Shown: positions 13,492 through 21,700, counted from the first letter of the stretch. The stretch: 43,079 nucleotides of DNA from Streptomyces sp. NK15101 (GCF_020400725.1 NZ_JAINVG010000066.1:1-43079), one strand, 5' to 3'. Notes: a model not told the origin generated them from the letters alone. Numbers and translations are program-made.

Positions 13492-15657
13492 ATGAACCGC
13501 AAGAGAGCCCTGGCAGCCGCTGTCGCCGCAGCCCTCGCCCTGGGCACCGTGACCGTGGTGGCCACCCAGTCCACCGCTGCCCCCCGGCCCACCGCGGCCG
13601 CCGGCAACTCCGCCGCCCAACCCGGCGCCGGGTTCCGGGCGATGACGGCCGACGCGCGCGGCGAGGCGATACGCACGGCCGACCGGAACGCCGCCGCCAC
13701 CGCCCGCGCGCTCGGCCTGGGCCCCGACGAGCGCCTGGTGGCCAAGGACGTGCTGATCGACGCCGACGGCTCCCGGCACGTGCGCTACGACCGCACCTAC
13801 AAAGGCCTGCCCGTCATCGGCGGCGACCTGGTGGTGCACCTCGCCGAGGACGGCACGATCACCGGCTCGGACCTGGCGCACCAGGGCGCGATCCGGATCG
13901 CCGGCACCACGCCGAAGCTGACGGCCACCGACGCCTCGGCCAAGGCCGTGAAGCACGCCAAGCACGTGAAGAAGGCGAAGGCCGGCAGCAAGGACAGCAC
14001 CCTGGTGGTGTACGCGGTCGGCAAGTTCCCCGTCCTCGCCTACCGTTCGACCGTCACCGGCGAGGGCGAGGCCGGCCCGGCCTCGCGTCAGGCGGTGATC
14101 GTCGACGCGTCCAGCGGCGCGCCGCTGGACCAGTACGAGCTGCACCAGAGCATCACGGGCACCGGCAACGGCGTCACCGTCGGACAGGTCTCCCTCGAGA
14201 CCACCCAGACCGCCGGCGGCTACACCCTGACCGACGCCGCGCACGGCGGCACGATCGTCTACGACTCGTACAACAGCCCGCAGTCGAACCCCCGGCAGAA
14301 CGCCCGGGCCTTCTCCAAGACCACCAACTCCTGGGGCAACGGCACCAGCTCCAGCCGCGAGAGCGCAGCGGTGGACGCCTCCTACGGCCTGGCGAAGACC
14401 TGGGACTACTACAAGAACTCCTTCAACCGCTCCGGCATCCGCAACGACGGCCGAGGCGCCCCCGCCTACGTGCACGTCGACACCGGGCTGCTCAACGCCT
14501 TCTACGACGACAACTGCTTCTGCATGTACTTCGGCGACGGCTCCTCGCAGAACGGCAACACCCCGGTCACCGCGCTCGACGTCGCCGGGCACGAGATGAG
14601 CCACGGCGTCACCGCCGCCACCGCCGACCTCACCTACTCCGGCGAGTCCGGCGGCCTGAACGAGGCCACCAGCGACATCTTCGGCACCATGGTCGAGTTC
14701 TCCGCCGACAACACCGGCGACCCGGGCGACTACTACATCGGCGAGAAGCTCAACATGTCGGGCGGCTACATGCGCCGGATGGACAACCCCGCCGCCGACG
14801 GCAGATCGCTGTCCTGCTGGAACTCCAGCGCCGGCTCGGTGGACGTGCACCTCTCCTCCGGCATCGGCAACCACTTCTTCTACCTGGCGGCCGAAGGCAC
14901 CGGGGCGAAGACCATCGGCGGACGCTCGCACACCGGCACCACCTGCAACAACGACACCTTCACGGGCATCGGCAAGGACAAGGCCGCCGCCGTCTGGTAC
15001 CGCGCGCTGTCCACCTACATGACCTCCACCACCAACTACGCCGGCGCCCGCACCGCCACCCTGCAGGCCGCCGCCGACCTGTACGGCACCAACTCCCAGG
15101 AGCGCTACCTCGTCTCCAAGGCCTGGGCCGCCGTCAGCGTCGGCACCGCCCTGCCCGACCCCGGCACCCCCACCCCCTCACCGTCCACCCCCACCCCCTC
15201 GCCGACCACGCCCCCCAGCGGGAACGCACTGGCCAACGGCGGCTTCGAGCAGGGCACCAGCGGCTGGACCCAGAGCGACAGCATCATCACCAACTCGTCC
15301 CTGCAGACCGCGCGCGACGGGTCCTGGTACGCCTGGATGATGGGCTACGGCGCCGACGCCGTCGAGTCCCTGTCCCAGTCGAACATCGCGGTGCCCTCCA
15401 CCGGCACCCCCAAGCTCACCTTCTGGCTGAAGGTCTCCACCCAGGAGTCCGGCTCCACGGCCTACGACACCCTCAAGATCAACGTCAACGGCACCACACT
15501 GGCCACCCACTCCAACGCCGACGCCAGCTCCGGATACGTCCAGAAGACCGTCGACCTGTCCGCCTACAAGGGGCAGACGGTGAAGCTGGAGTTCGCCGGC
15601 ACCGAAGACACCTACCTGTCCACCATCTTCCTCCTCGACGGCATCGCCATCGGCTGA
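13492..15657 (+). CDS. Secreted M4 (thermolysin-family) metalloprotease with C-terminal jelly-roll domain
   Basis: A 721-residue extracellular zinc endopeptidase. A Sec signal peptide spans residues 1 to ~30 (MNRKRA, hydrophobic Ala-rich core, cleavage near AA-PRP). An FTP/PepSY propeptide follows (about 50-215; SRHVRYDRTYKGLPVIGGDL). The catalytic domain has HEMSH at 367-371, the third zinc ligand E391 in GGLNEATSD, and the transition-state His at about 453 (DVHLSSGIGN). A Pro/Thr/Ser linker (TPTPSPSTPTPSPTTPP) joins a ~145-residue beta-rich domain (ANGGFEQGTSGW... FLLDGIAIG) of the type attached to secreted Streptomyces proteases. ATG 13492 is preceded by GGAAGGA at good spacing; the in-frame ATG 48 bases upstream would bury the signal peptide. 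A 11-bp terminator follows. Confidence 0.95.
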   Translation: MNRKRALAAAVAAALALGTVTVVATQSTAAPRPTAAAGNSAAQPGAGFRAMTADARGEAIRTADRNAAATARALGLGPDERLVAKDVLIDADGSRHVRYDRTYKGLPVIGGDLVVHLAEDGTITGSDLAHQGAIRIAGTTPKLTATDASAKAVKHAKHVKKAKAGSKDSTLVVYAVGKFPVLAYRSTVTGEGEAGPASRQAVIVDASSGAPLDQYELHQSITGTGNGVTVGQVSLETTQTAGGYTLTDAAHGGTIVYDSYNSPQSNPRQNARAFSKTTNSWGNGTSSSRESAAVDASYGLAKTWDYYKNSFNRSGIRNDGRGAPAYVHVDTGLLNAFYDDNCFCMYFGDGSSQNGNTPVTALDVAGHEMSHGVTAATADLTYSGESGGLNEATSDIFGTMVEFSADNTGDPGDYYIGEKLNMSGGYMRRMDNPAADGRSLSCWNSSAGSVDVHLSSGIGNHFFYLAAEGTGAKTIGGRSHTGTTCNNDTFTGIGKDKAAAVWYRALSTYMTSTTNYAGARTATLQAAADLYGTNSQERYLVSKAWAAVSVGTALPDPGTPTPSPSTPTPSPTTPPSGNALANGGFEQGTSGWTQSDSIITNSSLQTARDGSWYAWMMGYGADAVESLSQSNIAVPSTGTPKLTFWLKVSTQESGSTAYDTLKINVNGTTLATHSNADASSGYVQKTVDLSAYKGQTVKLEFAGTEDTYLSTIFLLDGIAIG

Positions 15658-15684
15658 CCGGACCCGCCCACCGCCGGTACTCCT

Positions 15685-15718
15685 GCGGCCGGAGCCCCTG
15701 TTCGGATGCTCCGGCCGC
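15685..15718 (+). terminator. Terminator after the M4 protease gene
   Basis: GCGGCCGGAGC and GCTCCGGCCGC form a perfect 11-bp stem with a 12-base loop, 28 bases after the stop. Confidence 0.78.
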
Positions 15719-15775
15719 GGGAGCCACCGCATGCGCAGGAGCGACCCGGTCTTCACTCCGCGGGTTTCGCGGCGT

Positions 15776-15797
15776 GTTCAACCGCCGTCCACCATTC
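15776..15797 (+). promoter_or_regulatory. Candidate PHO box (PhoP site) upstream of phytase
   Basis: Two adjacent 11-base units, GTTCAACCGCC and GTCCACCATTC, match the Streptomyces PhoP direct-repeat pattern (GTTCACC with 11-base periodicity). A weaker third unit, TTTCGCGGCGT, precedes them. They end 73 bases before the phytase ATG. A phosphate-regulated phytase makes biological sense; binding is inferred, not shown. Confidence 0.55.
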
Positions 15798-15870
15798 TGT
15801 CGCGTACATGACAGACATGACCACGAATGTCTTCCCTGTCAGGGCAAACCCCCTCATACAAGGAAGAAAC

Positions 15871-17157
15871 ATGACGATACGTCTGGCGGTTCGTGCCTCC
15901 ACGCTCGTTCTCTGCACGACACTGGCGGCCTCGCTCGCCCTCCCGGCGCAGGCCTCCGGGATCGACAGCGTCCAGCCGAAGGCCGAGACCGCGCCGCTGT
16001 TCGACGACGAGGCCGGCGGCAACGCCAACGCGGACGACCCGGCGATCTGGCGCAACGCCGCCGACCCGGGCCGCAGCCTGGTGATCGCCACCGCCAAGCA
16101 GGGTGGCCTGCGGGCCTACGACCTGGACGCGCGCCAGGTGCAGTCGATCCCCGCCCCGGCCGGGCCGAGCGCCGACGACAAGCCCGGCCGCTTCAACAAC
16201 ATCGACCTGGTGCAGGGCCTGCGCCTGGGCGGCGTCCGCACGGACGTCGCGGTGGTCAGCGACCGCGGCAACGACCGGCTGCGGATCTACCGCATCGACC
16301 GGGACAGGCCCGGCGGCCCGCTCACCGACGTCACCGACCCGGGCGTGCGGCCCGTGTTCTCCGCCGACCAGGCCGAGATCAACGAGCAGCAGACCGCGTA
16401 CGGCCTGGCCACCTGGACCGACCGCAGCACCGGCCGCTCCTACGCCCTGGTCAGCCGGCGCAACCGCACCCGGATCGCCCTGCTGGAACTGGTCGCCACC
16501 GCGGCCGGCACCGTCGACTACCGTCAGGTCCGCACCCTGGACCTGCCCTCCTCCTTCCGCCTGCCCAACGGCGCCGCCTGGACGCCGTGTGCCGAGCCGG
16601 GCGAACTGCCGCAGGTCGAGGGCATGGTCGTCGACCCGGTGGACGGCACCCTGTACGCGGGGCAGGAGGACGTCGGCATCTGGCGCATCGGGGCGGGCCT
16701 GACCGGCACGCCGACCCTGATCGACAAGGTCCGCGAGTACGGCGTCCCGGGCACGTACGACGAGGAGACCGAGGAGTGCACGCCCGGCGTCGACCCCGGC
16801 TTCGGCGGCACGCACCTGACGGCCGACGTCGAGGGCCTGACCCTGGTCAACGAGCCGGACGGCGACGGCTACCTGCTCGCCTCCAGCCAGGGTGACGACA
16901 CCTTCGTCGCCTACGACCGCGAGCGCGACGAGGACAACGAGTACGAGAACGCCTTCCGCGTCGCCGCGGCCTCCCCCACCCTCGACGGCTCCGAGGTCTG
17001 CGACGGCGCCGCCGCCCTCAACGCCCCGCTCGGCACGCGCTACCCCAACGGCCTGCTCGTCGTCCAGGACGGCCAGGAGACCCCCGGCGACGGCGACCGC
17101 GAGGCCACCGGCTTCAAGTTCGTCGACCTCGGCGAGGTCGTCGACGCCATCGACTGA
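15871..17157 (+). CDS. Secreted beta-propeller phytase (3-phytase)
   Basis: A 428-residue exported enzyme that releases phosphate from phytate with Ca2+. A signal peptide spans residues 1 to ~30 (MTIRLAVRASTLVLCTTLAA... PAQASG). Beta-propeller phytase blocks are clear: DDPAIWRNAADPGRSLVIAT, AKQGGLRAYDL, FNNIDLVQGLRLGG, VAVVSDRGNDRLRIYRID, LPQVEGMVVDPVDGTLYAGQ followed by EDVGIWRIG, and GYLLASSQGDDTFVAYDRE. The acidic patches that bind calcium and phosphate are preserved. ATG 15871 has AAGGAAGA immediately upstream and starts exactly at the signal peptide. A PHO-like box upstream and a 12-13 bp terminator downstream make it a single-gene, probably phosphate-starvation-induced unit. Confidence 0.93.
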   Translation: MTIRLAVRASTLVLCTTLAASLALPAQASGIDSVQPKAETAPLFDDEAGGNANADDPAIWRNAADPGRSLVIATAKQGGLRAYDLDARQVQSIPAPAGPSADDKPGRFNNIDLVQGLRLGGVRTDVAVVSDRGNDRLRIYRIDRDRPGGPLTDVTDPGVRPVFSADQAEINEQQTAYGLATWTDRSTGRSYALVSRRNRTRIALLELVATAAGTVDYRQVRTLDLPSSFRLPNGAAWTPCAEPGELPQVEGMVVDPVDGTLYAGQEDVGIWRIGAGLTGTPTLIDKVREYGVPGTYDEETEECTPGVDPGFGGTHLTADVEGLTLVNEPDGDGYLLASSQGDDTFVAYDRERDEDNEYENAFRVAAASPTLDGSEVCDGAAALNAPLGTRYPNGLLVVQDGQETPGDGDREATGFKFVDLGEVVDAID

Positions 17158-17170
17158 TCGGTGAACGCCG

Positions 17171-17200
17171 CGGGCGCACGGTGGCGACACCGTGCGCCCG
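17171..17200. terminator. Terminator between phytase and acyl-CoA dehydrogenase
   Basis: CGGGCGCACGGTG and CACCGTGCGCCCG pair perfectly over 13 bp with a GCGA tetraloop. The strongest terminator hairpin in the window, between convergent genes. Confidence 0.85.
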
Positions 17201-17310
17201 TCCTGGCGCGTCCGGCCGGTGCCCGGCGCGGTGGGCACGAGGTTCCCGGCGTCGGGGGGACGCGCTCCCGCACGACGCTCGGCATGGGGCTCGAGATCGT
17301 CCTGCCGGTC

Positions 17311-18459
17311 CTACGAACGCGCCAGCCCCCGGCTGATGACCAGCCGCTGGATCTGGTTCGTGCCTTCGAAGATCTGCATGATCTTCGCCTCGCGCATGTA
17401 GCGCTCGACCGGGAAGTCGCGGGTGTAGCCGTAGCCGCCGAAGACCTGGACGGCGTCCGTGGTGACCTTCATCGCCGTGTCGGTGGCGATGAGCTTGGCC
17501 GCGCTGGCCTGGCGGCTGAAGGGGCGGCCGAGGTCGCGGCGGCGGGCCGCGTCCAGGTAGGTGGCGCGGGCCGCGTCGACGGCGGCGGCCATGTCGGCGA
17601 GGAGGAAGCCGAGGCCCTGGTGGTCGACGATCCGGCGGCCGAAGGTGGTGCGCTCGTTGGCGTACGCCACGGCGGCGTCCAGCGCGGCCTGGGCGAGACC
17701 GGTGGCGCAGGCGGCGATGCCGAGGCGGCCGCTGTCGAGGGCGCTGAAGGCGATCTGGAGGCCCTGGCCCTCGTCTCCTATGCGCCGGTCCTCCTCGATG
17801 AGGGCGCCGTCCCAGTACGCGGCCGTCGTCGGCACGGCCTGGAGGCCCATCTTGCGCTCGGGGGCGCCGAAGCTCAGGCCCTCGGTGGCGCCGGGGGCGA
17901 GGAAGCAGGAGACGCCGCGGCTGCCGGGGGCGGTGCGGGCGAAGAGGGCGTAGAAGCCGGCCTTGCCGCCGTGGGTGATCCAGGCCTTGGTGCCGGTGAC
18001 GCGGTAGCCGCTGCCGTCGTCCTGACGCTCGGCCTTGCAGGTGAGGGCGGCGGCGTCGGAGCCGGCCTGCGGCTCGGAGAGGCTGTAGCCGCCGATGCTC
18101 CGGCCCTCCAGCATCGCGGGCAGCCAGCGCTCCTTCTGCTCCGGGGTGCCGAAGGCGTGGAGGGGGTGGCAGGCGAGGGTGTGGACGCTGGTGGCGACGC
18201 CGACGGCGGCCCAGCGCGCGGCGATCTCCTCCAGGACCTGGAGGTAGACCTCGTAGGGCTGGTCTCCGCCGCCGTACTCCTCGGGGTACGGGAGGCCGAG
18301 GAGCCCGGCTTCGCCGAGGGTGGCGAAGAGCCCCTCGGGGTAGCTCTCGGCGGCCTCGTGTTCGTCCACCCGAGGAGAGAGCTCCTTGTCGGCGATCTCC
18401 CGGGTGAGGGCGATGAGGTCCGCTGCCTCGGGGGTGGGAAGCAGGCGGTCGACATCCAT
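17311..18459 (-). CDS. Acyl-CoA dehydrogenase
   Basis: A 382-residue FAD flavoenzyme that makes trans-2-enoyl-CoA from acyl-CoA and passes electrons to ETF. Hallmarks: EEYGGGDQPYEVYLQVLEEI, YSLSEPQAGSDAAALTCKAE (the ACAD_1 signature), KAWITHGGKAGFYALFART, QVFGGYGYTRDFPVERYMRE (ACAD_2 signature) and the catalytic Glu at about residue 365 (FEGTNQIQR), the short/medium-chain position. Chain preference cannot be set from sequence. Start ATG 18459 gives the usual N-terminus MDVDRLLPTPEAADLI. The gene faces a divergent TetR regulator across a gap with a perfect palindrome, so it is probably repressed by that protein. A diverged copy of its 3' end lies at 10337-10428. Confidence 0.93.
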   Translation of the reverse strand: MDVDRLLPTPEAADLIALTREIADKELSPRVDEHEAAESYPEGLFATLGEAGLLGLPYPEEYGGGDQPYEVYLQVLEEIAARWAAVGVATSVHTLACHPLHAFGTPEQKERWLPAMLEGRSIGGYSLSEPQAGSDAAALTCKAERQDDGSGYRVTGTKAWITHGGKAGFYALFARTAPGSRGVSCFLAPGATEGLSFGAPERKMGLQAVPTTAAYWDGALIEEDRRIGDEGQGLQIAFSALDSGRLGIAACATGLAQAALDAAVAYANERTTFGRRIVDHQGLGFLLADMAAAVDAARATYLDAARRRDLGRPFSRQASAAKLIATDTAMKVTTDAVQVFGGYGYTRDFPVERYMREAKIMQIFEGTNQIQRLVISRGLARS

Positions 18460-18483
18460 GGCGACTCCAGCGGCGCGCAAAGT

Positions 18484-18509
18484 GGTACTGGGAAGGGTAC
18501 TGCAGTACC
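18484..18509. promoter_or_regulatory. TetR operator: 14-bp perfect palindrome plus extra half-site
   Basis: GGTACTGCAGTACC (18496-18509) is a perfect palindrome, with a further GGTACT half-site 12 bases away at 18484. It lies in the 115-bp gap between the acyl-CoA dehydrogenase and the divergent TetR gene, which is the expected place for autoregulation plus repression of the dehydrogenase. Confidence 0.7.
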
Positions 18510-18562
18510 GCTTAGCGTAGCGCAGAAGGGTGTCGCCGTAACCCCCCGGAAGGGCGGCCTGG

Positions 18563-18568
18563 AATACT
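18563..18568 (+). promoter_or_regulatory. -10 element giving a likely leaderless TetR mRNA
   Basis: AATACT lies so that a start site 7 bases downstream would fall on the GTG start at 18575. No Shine-Dalgarno sequence precedes that GTG. No good -35 is seen. Confidence 0.45.
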
Positions 18569-18574
18569 GACGGG

Positions 18575-19177
18575 GTGATCGAGACCTCCGCCGACGCCCC
18601 CAAGCTGACGGGCCGCGGAGCGGCACGCCGCTCCGCCCTGTTCGAGGACCTCGTCGCCCTCCTCGTCGGCGAGGGCTTCGCCCGGCTGACGCTCGACGAT
18701 CTCGCCGCGCGGCTGCGCTGCTCGAAGCGGACCCTGTACGGTCTGGCCGGCAGCAAGGAGCAGCTGGTCCGGGCCGCGGTCGTGCACTTCTTCCGGCGCG
18801 CCACGGCCCGGGTCGAGGCGGTGCTCGCCGCCGCGTCGGATCCGGCCGAGCGGCTCTCCGCCTATCTGCGGGCGGTCTCCGCCGAGCTGGCACCCGTGTC
18901 GCCGCAGTTCTTCGACGACGTGGCGGCCTTCGAGCCGGCGGCTGAGGTGTACGAGCGGAACACCCGGGCGGCGGCGGGCCGGGTGCAGCAGCTCATCGAG
19001 GAGGGCGTGCGGGCCGGTGTGTTCCGCGAGGTGCACGTGACCTTCGCGGCCGACGTCATCTCCTCGGTGATGGTCCGCATCCAGCGGCGCCAGGTGGCCG
19101 CGGCGACCGGCCTCGCCGACGCCGAGGCCTACGAGCAGCTGGCCGAGCTGCTGCTCAGCGGCCTCCGGAAGGCCTGA
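18575..19177 (+). CDS. TetR-family regulator of acyl-CoA dehydrogenase
   Basis: A 200-residue TetR repressor. The N-terminal HTH runs from about 20 to 65 (LFEDLVALLVGEGFARLTLD, DLAARLRCSKRTLYGLAGSK with the typical recognition helix and Tyr, then EQLVRAAVVHFF). The C-terminal helical ligand domain (70-200) includes LSAYLRAVSAELAPVSPQFF and VTFAADVISSVMVRIQRRQ. Genes of this type beside acyl-CoA dehydrogenases usually respond to an acyl-CoA or fatty acid; the ligand here is inferred from neighbourhood only. The start is GTG with no Shine-Dalgarno sequence and a -10-like AATACT positioned for leaderless transcription. The shared palindrome at 18496-18509 is its likely operator. Confidence 0.88.
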   Translation: MIETSADAPKLTGRGAARRSALFEDLVALLVGEGFARLTLDDLAARLRCSKRTLYGLAGSKEQLVRAAVVHFFRRATARVEAVLAAASDPAERLSAYLRAVSAELAPVSPQFFDDVAAFEPAAEVYERNTRAAAGRVQQLIEEGVRAGVFREVHVTFAADVISSVMVRIQRRQVAAATGLADAEAYEQLAELLLSGLRKA

Positions 19178-19197
19178 GGGGCCACCCCGCACACGGA

Positions 19198-19239
19198 CCG
19201 CGCCCGGCTCCGTCCTTCGCGGGACGGGGCCGGGCGCGG
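19198..19239 (+). terminator. Terminator after the TetR gene
   Basis: CCGCGCCCGGC-TCCGTCC pairs with GGGACGG-GGCCGGGCGCGG around a TTCGC loop, with one or two mismatches. It follows the TetR stop by 20 bases. Confidence 0.7.
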
Positions 19240-19346
19240 ACGACCGGGGCGGGCGGGGACGGCCGGGGGCCTCGGCTCGTACGGGCGGGCTCGTACGGAC
19301 CGGTCCCCCGCGCCCGCCTCCGGGGCTGCGGGGCGCCGGACCCCTG

Positions 19347-19384
19347 TCGCCGGACTCCCGCGGGCGACGGCGGGAGTCCGGCGA
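19347..19384 (-). terminator. Terminator of the sugar-transport/glucosidase operon
   Basis: TCGCCGGACTCCCGC and GCGGGAGTCCGGCGA form a perfect 15-bp stem with an 8-base loop, 31 bases beyond the GH1 stop on the minus strand. Confidence 0.82.
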
Positions 19385-19415
19385 GAGGACCTGGACGGAA
19401 GTCCGGCGGCAGGGC

Positions 19416-20798
19416 CTAGCGGGCGTGCAGCGCGCGGTGGGCGGCGATCAGTTCCGCGTACCGCCGCCCGCTCGTCTTCACCGTGCGGCGCTGGGTCGCG
19501 TAGTCGACGTGGACGAGCCCGAAGCGCTTGTCGTAGCCGTAGGCCCATTCGAAGTTGTCGAGCAGGGACCAGGCGTAGTACCCGGCGAGCGGGACGCCCT
19601 TGCGCAGGGCGCGGGCGCAGGCGGCGAGGTGCTCCTCCAGGTAGCGGGTGCGCTCCGGGTCGTGGACCTCGCCGTCGGGGCCGGTGGTGTCGGGGAAGGC
19701 CGAGCCGTTCTCGGTGACGTACAGCCTGCGCACGCCGTAGTCCTCGGTGAGTCGCAGCAGGAAGGCCTCCAGGCCGCCCGCGTCGATCTGCCAGTCCATG
19801 CCGGTGCGGGGCACGCCGGGGAGGCGGACCTCGCGGGCGTGCGGGACGGGGCCCCTCGGGTCGTCGGCGACGGTGACCGGGAAGTAGTAGTTCAGGCCGT
19901 GCCAGTCGAGCGGGGCGGCGATGACCTCCGTGTCGCCCTGCCGCTCCGGGAGTTCGACGCCGTACAGCTCGCGCATGTCGGCGGGGAAGCCGCGGCCGAG
20001 GACCGGGTCGAGCCACCAGCGGTTGGTGTGGCCGTCCATGCGGACGGCGGCGGCGACGTCCTCGGGGCGGGTGCTGGCGGGCGTGACGGTGGAGTGGTTG
20101 GTGACCAGGCCGACCCGGGCGCCGGGGGCGGCGGCGCGGACGGCGGCGGTGGCGAGGCCGTGACCGAGGAGCAGGTGGTACGAGGCGCGGACGGCGGTCG
20201 TGAGGTCGGTGAGGCCCGGCGCCATCCGGCCCTCCAGGTGGCCGATCCAGGCGGAGCAGAGGGGTTCGTTGAGGGTGGCCCACTGGGTGACGCGGTCGCC
20301 GAGGCGCCCCGCGACGACGCCGGCGTACGCGGCGAGGTGTTCGGCCGTCTCGCGGACGGTCCAGCCGCCGCGGTCCTGGAGGGCCTGCGGCAGGTCCCAG
20401 TGGTAGAGGGTGACCGAGGGGGTGATCCCGGCGTCGAGGAGTCCGTCGACGAGCCGGTCGTAGAAGTCGAGGCCGGCCTCGTTGACGGGTCCGTCGCCGC
20501 CGGGGACGACGCGGGGCCAGGCGACGGAGAGCCGGTAGGCGTCGGTGCCGAGGCCCTTCATGAGGGCGACGTCCTCGGGCCAGCGGTGGTAGTGGTCGCA
20601 GGCGGTGTCGCCGTGGTCGCCGTTGTCGATCGCGCCGGGGACGCGGGAGAAGGTGTCCCAGATGGAGGGGGCGCGGCCGTCCTCGGCGACGGCGCCCTCG
20701 ATCTGGTAGGCGGAGGTGGCGGTGCCCCAGGCGAAGGAGGCCGGGAAGGCGGCGAGGTCGAGCGGTTCTGACACGGCGAGGTCGAGCGGTTCTGACAC
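19416..20798 (-). CDS. GH1 beta-glucosidase
   Basis: A 460-residue cytoplasmic retaining glycosidase. The family 1 start FPASFAWGTATSAYQIEGA is followed by WATLNEP with the acid/base Glu at about 178 and YVTENGSAF with the nucleophile Glu at about 363. The C-terminal GYYAWSLLDNFEWAYGYDKR is the GH1 aglycone-site block. It lacks a signal peptide, so it acts on sugars brought in by the ABC transporter encoded just upstream (26-bp gap). The first 16 codons are an exact 24-bp tandem duplication containing the start: two GTG codons each begin VSEPLDLA. The upstream GTG (20798) is chosen because AAAGGA lies in front of it; the inner GTG has no such site. Substrate is probably a beta-linked gluco-oligosaccharide. 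Confidence 0.94.
   Translation of the reverse strand: MSEPLDLAVSEPLDLAAFPASFAWGTATSAYQIEGAVAEDGRAPSIWDTFSRVPGAIDNGDHGDTACDHYHRWPEDVALMKGLGTDAYRLSVAWPRVVPGGDGPVNEAGLDFYDRLVDGLLDAGITPSVTLYHWDLPQALQDRGGWTVRETAEHLAAYAGVVAGRLGDRVTQWATLNEPLCSAWIGHLEGRMAPGLTDLTTAVRASYHLLLGHGLATAAVRAAAPGARVGLVTNHSTVTPASTRPEDVAAAVRMDGHTNRWWLDPVLGRGFPADMRELYGVELPERQGDTEVIAAPLDWHGLNYYFPVTVADDPRGPVPHAREVRLPGVPRTGMDWQIDAGGLEAFLLRLTEDYGVRRLYVTENGSAFPDTTGPDGEVHDPERTRYLEEHLAACARALRKGVPLAGYYAWSLLDNFEWAYGYDKRFGLVHVDYATQRRTVKTSGRRYAELIAAHRALHAR
20751..20798. repeat. Exact 24-bp tandem duplication covering the GH1 start codon
   Basis: The unit GGCGAGGTCGAGCGGTTCTG plus ACAC is present twice (20751-20774 and 20775-20798) with no mismatch. 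It duplicates eight codons, including the GTG start, and keeps the frame. Confidence 0.92.
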
Positions 20799-20824
20799 GG
20801 GGGTCCTTTCGAGCCGGGGGTCCG

Positions 20825-21700
20825 TCACTTGACCGCGCCCGCGGTGAGGCCGGTGACGAGGTAGCGCTGGAGGAGCAGGAACCCGGCGACGACGGGGACG
20901 CTCACCACGAGGGAGGCGGCCATCACCTGGTTCCAGTAGACGTCGTTCTGGGTGGCGTAGCCCTGGAGGCCGACGGCGAGGGTGCGGGTGGCGTCGGTCG
21001 TCATGACGGAGGCGAAGAGGACCTCGCCCCAGGCCGTCATGAAGGCGTAGACGCCGACGGCGACGATGCCGGGGATCGCGGCGGGCACGACGACCCGGAG
21101 GAGGGCGCCGAGCGGACCGCAGCCGTCGACCTTGGCGGCTTCGTCGAGGTCGCGCGGGACGGCGTCGAAGTAGCCGATGAGCATCCAGATGGAGAACGGC
21201 AGCGAGAACGTCAGATAGGTGAGGATCAGACCGCCGCGCGAGCCGAAGAGCGCGATGCCGGTGGCGTTGCCGATGTTGACGTAGAGGAGGAAGAGCGGCA
21301 GCAGGAAGAGGATGCCGGGGAACATCTGGGTGGAGAGCACCGTCACGGTGAAGACGCGCTTGCCGCGGAAGGCGTGGCGGCTGACGGCGTAGGCGGCGAA
21401 GACCGCGACGACGAGGGAGCAGACGGTGGCGGTGCCCGCGACGACCAGGGAGTTCACGAAGTAGTCGGCGAGCGGGACGGTCCGCCAGATGTCGAGGTAC
21501 GGGCGGAGGGTGAGGCCGGAGGGGATCCACTGGAACTTCCCCGAGACGTCCGCGAGCGGTTTGAGGGAGCTGGAGACCATCACGTACACCGGCAGCAGGA
21601 CGAAGCCGGTGAGCAGGGTCAGGAAGATCCGCCGGCTCCAGAGGAAGGAGCGGGGCGCGGCCATGGGCGAGCGCGGTGGCCTGCGTGCGGTCTCAGGCAT
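20825..21700 (-). CDS. Sugar ABC transporter permease, MalG/CebG type
   Basis: A 291-residue inner-membrane subunit of a CUT1 carbohydrate importer, with six predicted helices (first at IFLTLLTGFVLLPVYVMVSS). The EAA loop that docks the ATPase is seen as DLDEAAKVDGCGPLGALLRV at about 190-210. The N-terminus matches the MalG class, with a short cytoplasmic Arg-rich leader and then the SSLKPLADVSG loop. Its start overlaps the stop of the first permease by 8 bases, so the two are coupled and probably made in equal amounts. The GH1 gene follows. No ATP-binding gene is present in this operon; Streptomyces CUT1 systems normally share the MsiK ATPase, which is the likely partner (inference). Confidence 0.93.
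   Translation of the reverse strand: MPETARRPPRSPMAAPRSFLWSRRIFLTLLTGFVLLPVYVMVSSSLKPLADVSGKFQWIPSGLTLRPYLDIWRTVPLADYFVNSLVVAGTATVCSLVVAVFAAYAVSRHAFRGKRVFTVTVLSTQMFPGILFLLPLFLLYVNIGNATGIALFGSRGGLILTYLTFSLPFSIWMLIGYFDAVPRDLDEAAKVDGCGPLGALLRVVVPAAIPGIVAVGVYAFMTAWGEVLFASVMTTDATRTLAVGLQGYATQNDVYWNQVMAASLVVSVPVVAGFLLLQRYLVTGLTAGAVK

Noticed and set aside
10337..17373. Direct repeats of dehydrogenase ends as att sites of an integrated element
   Set aside because: Identity is only about 79% with scattered codon-type differences, no integrase or excisionase is present, and neither end lies in a tRNA gene. Old paralogy plus rearrangement fits better.
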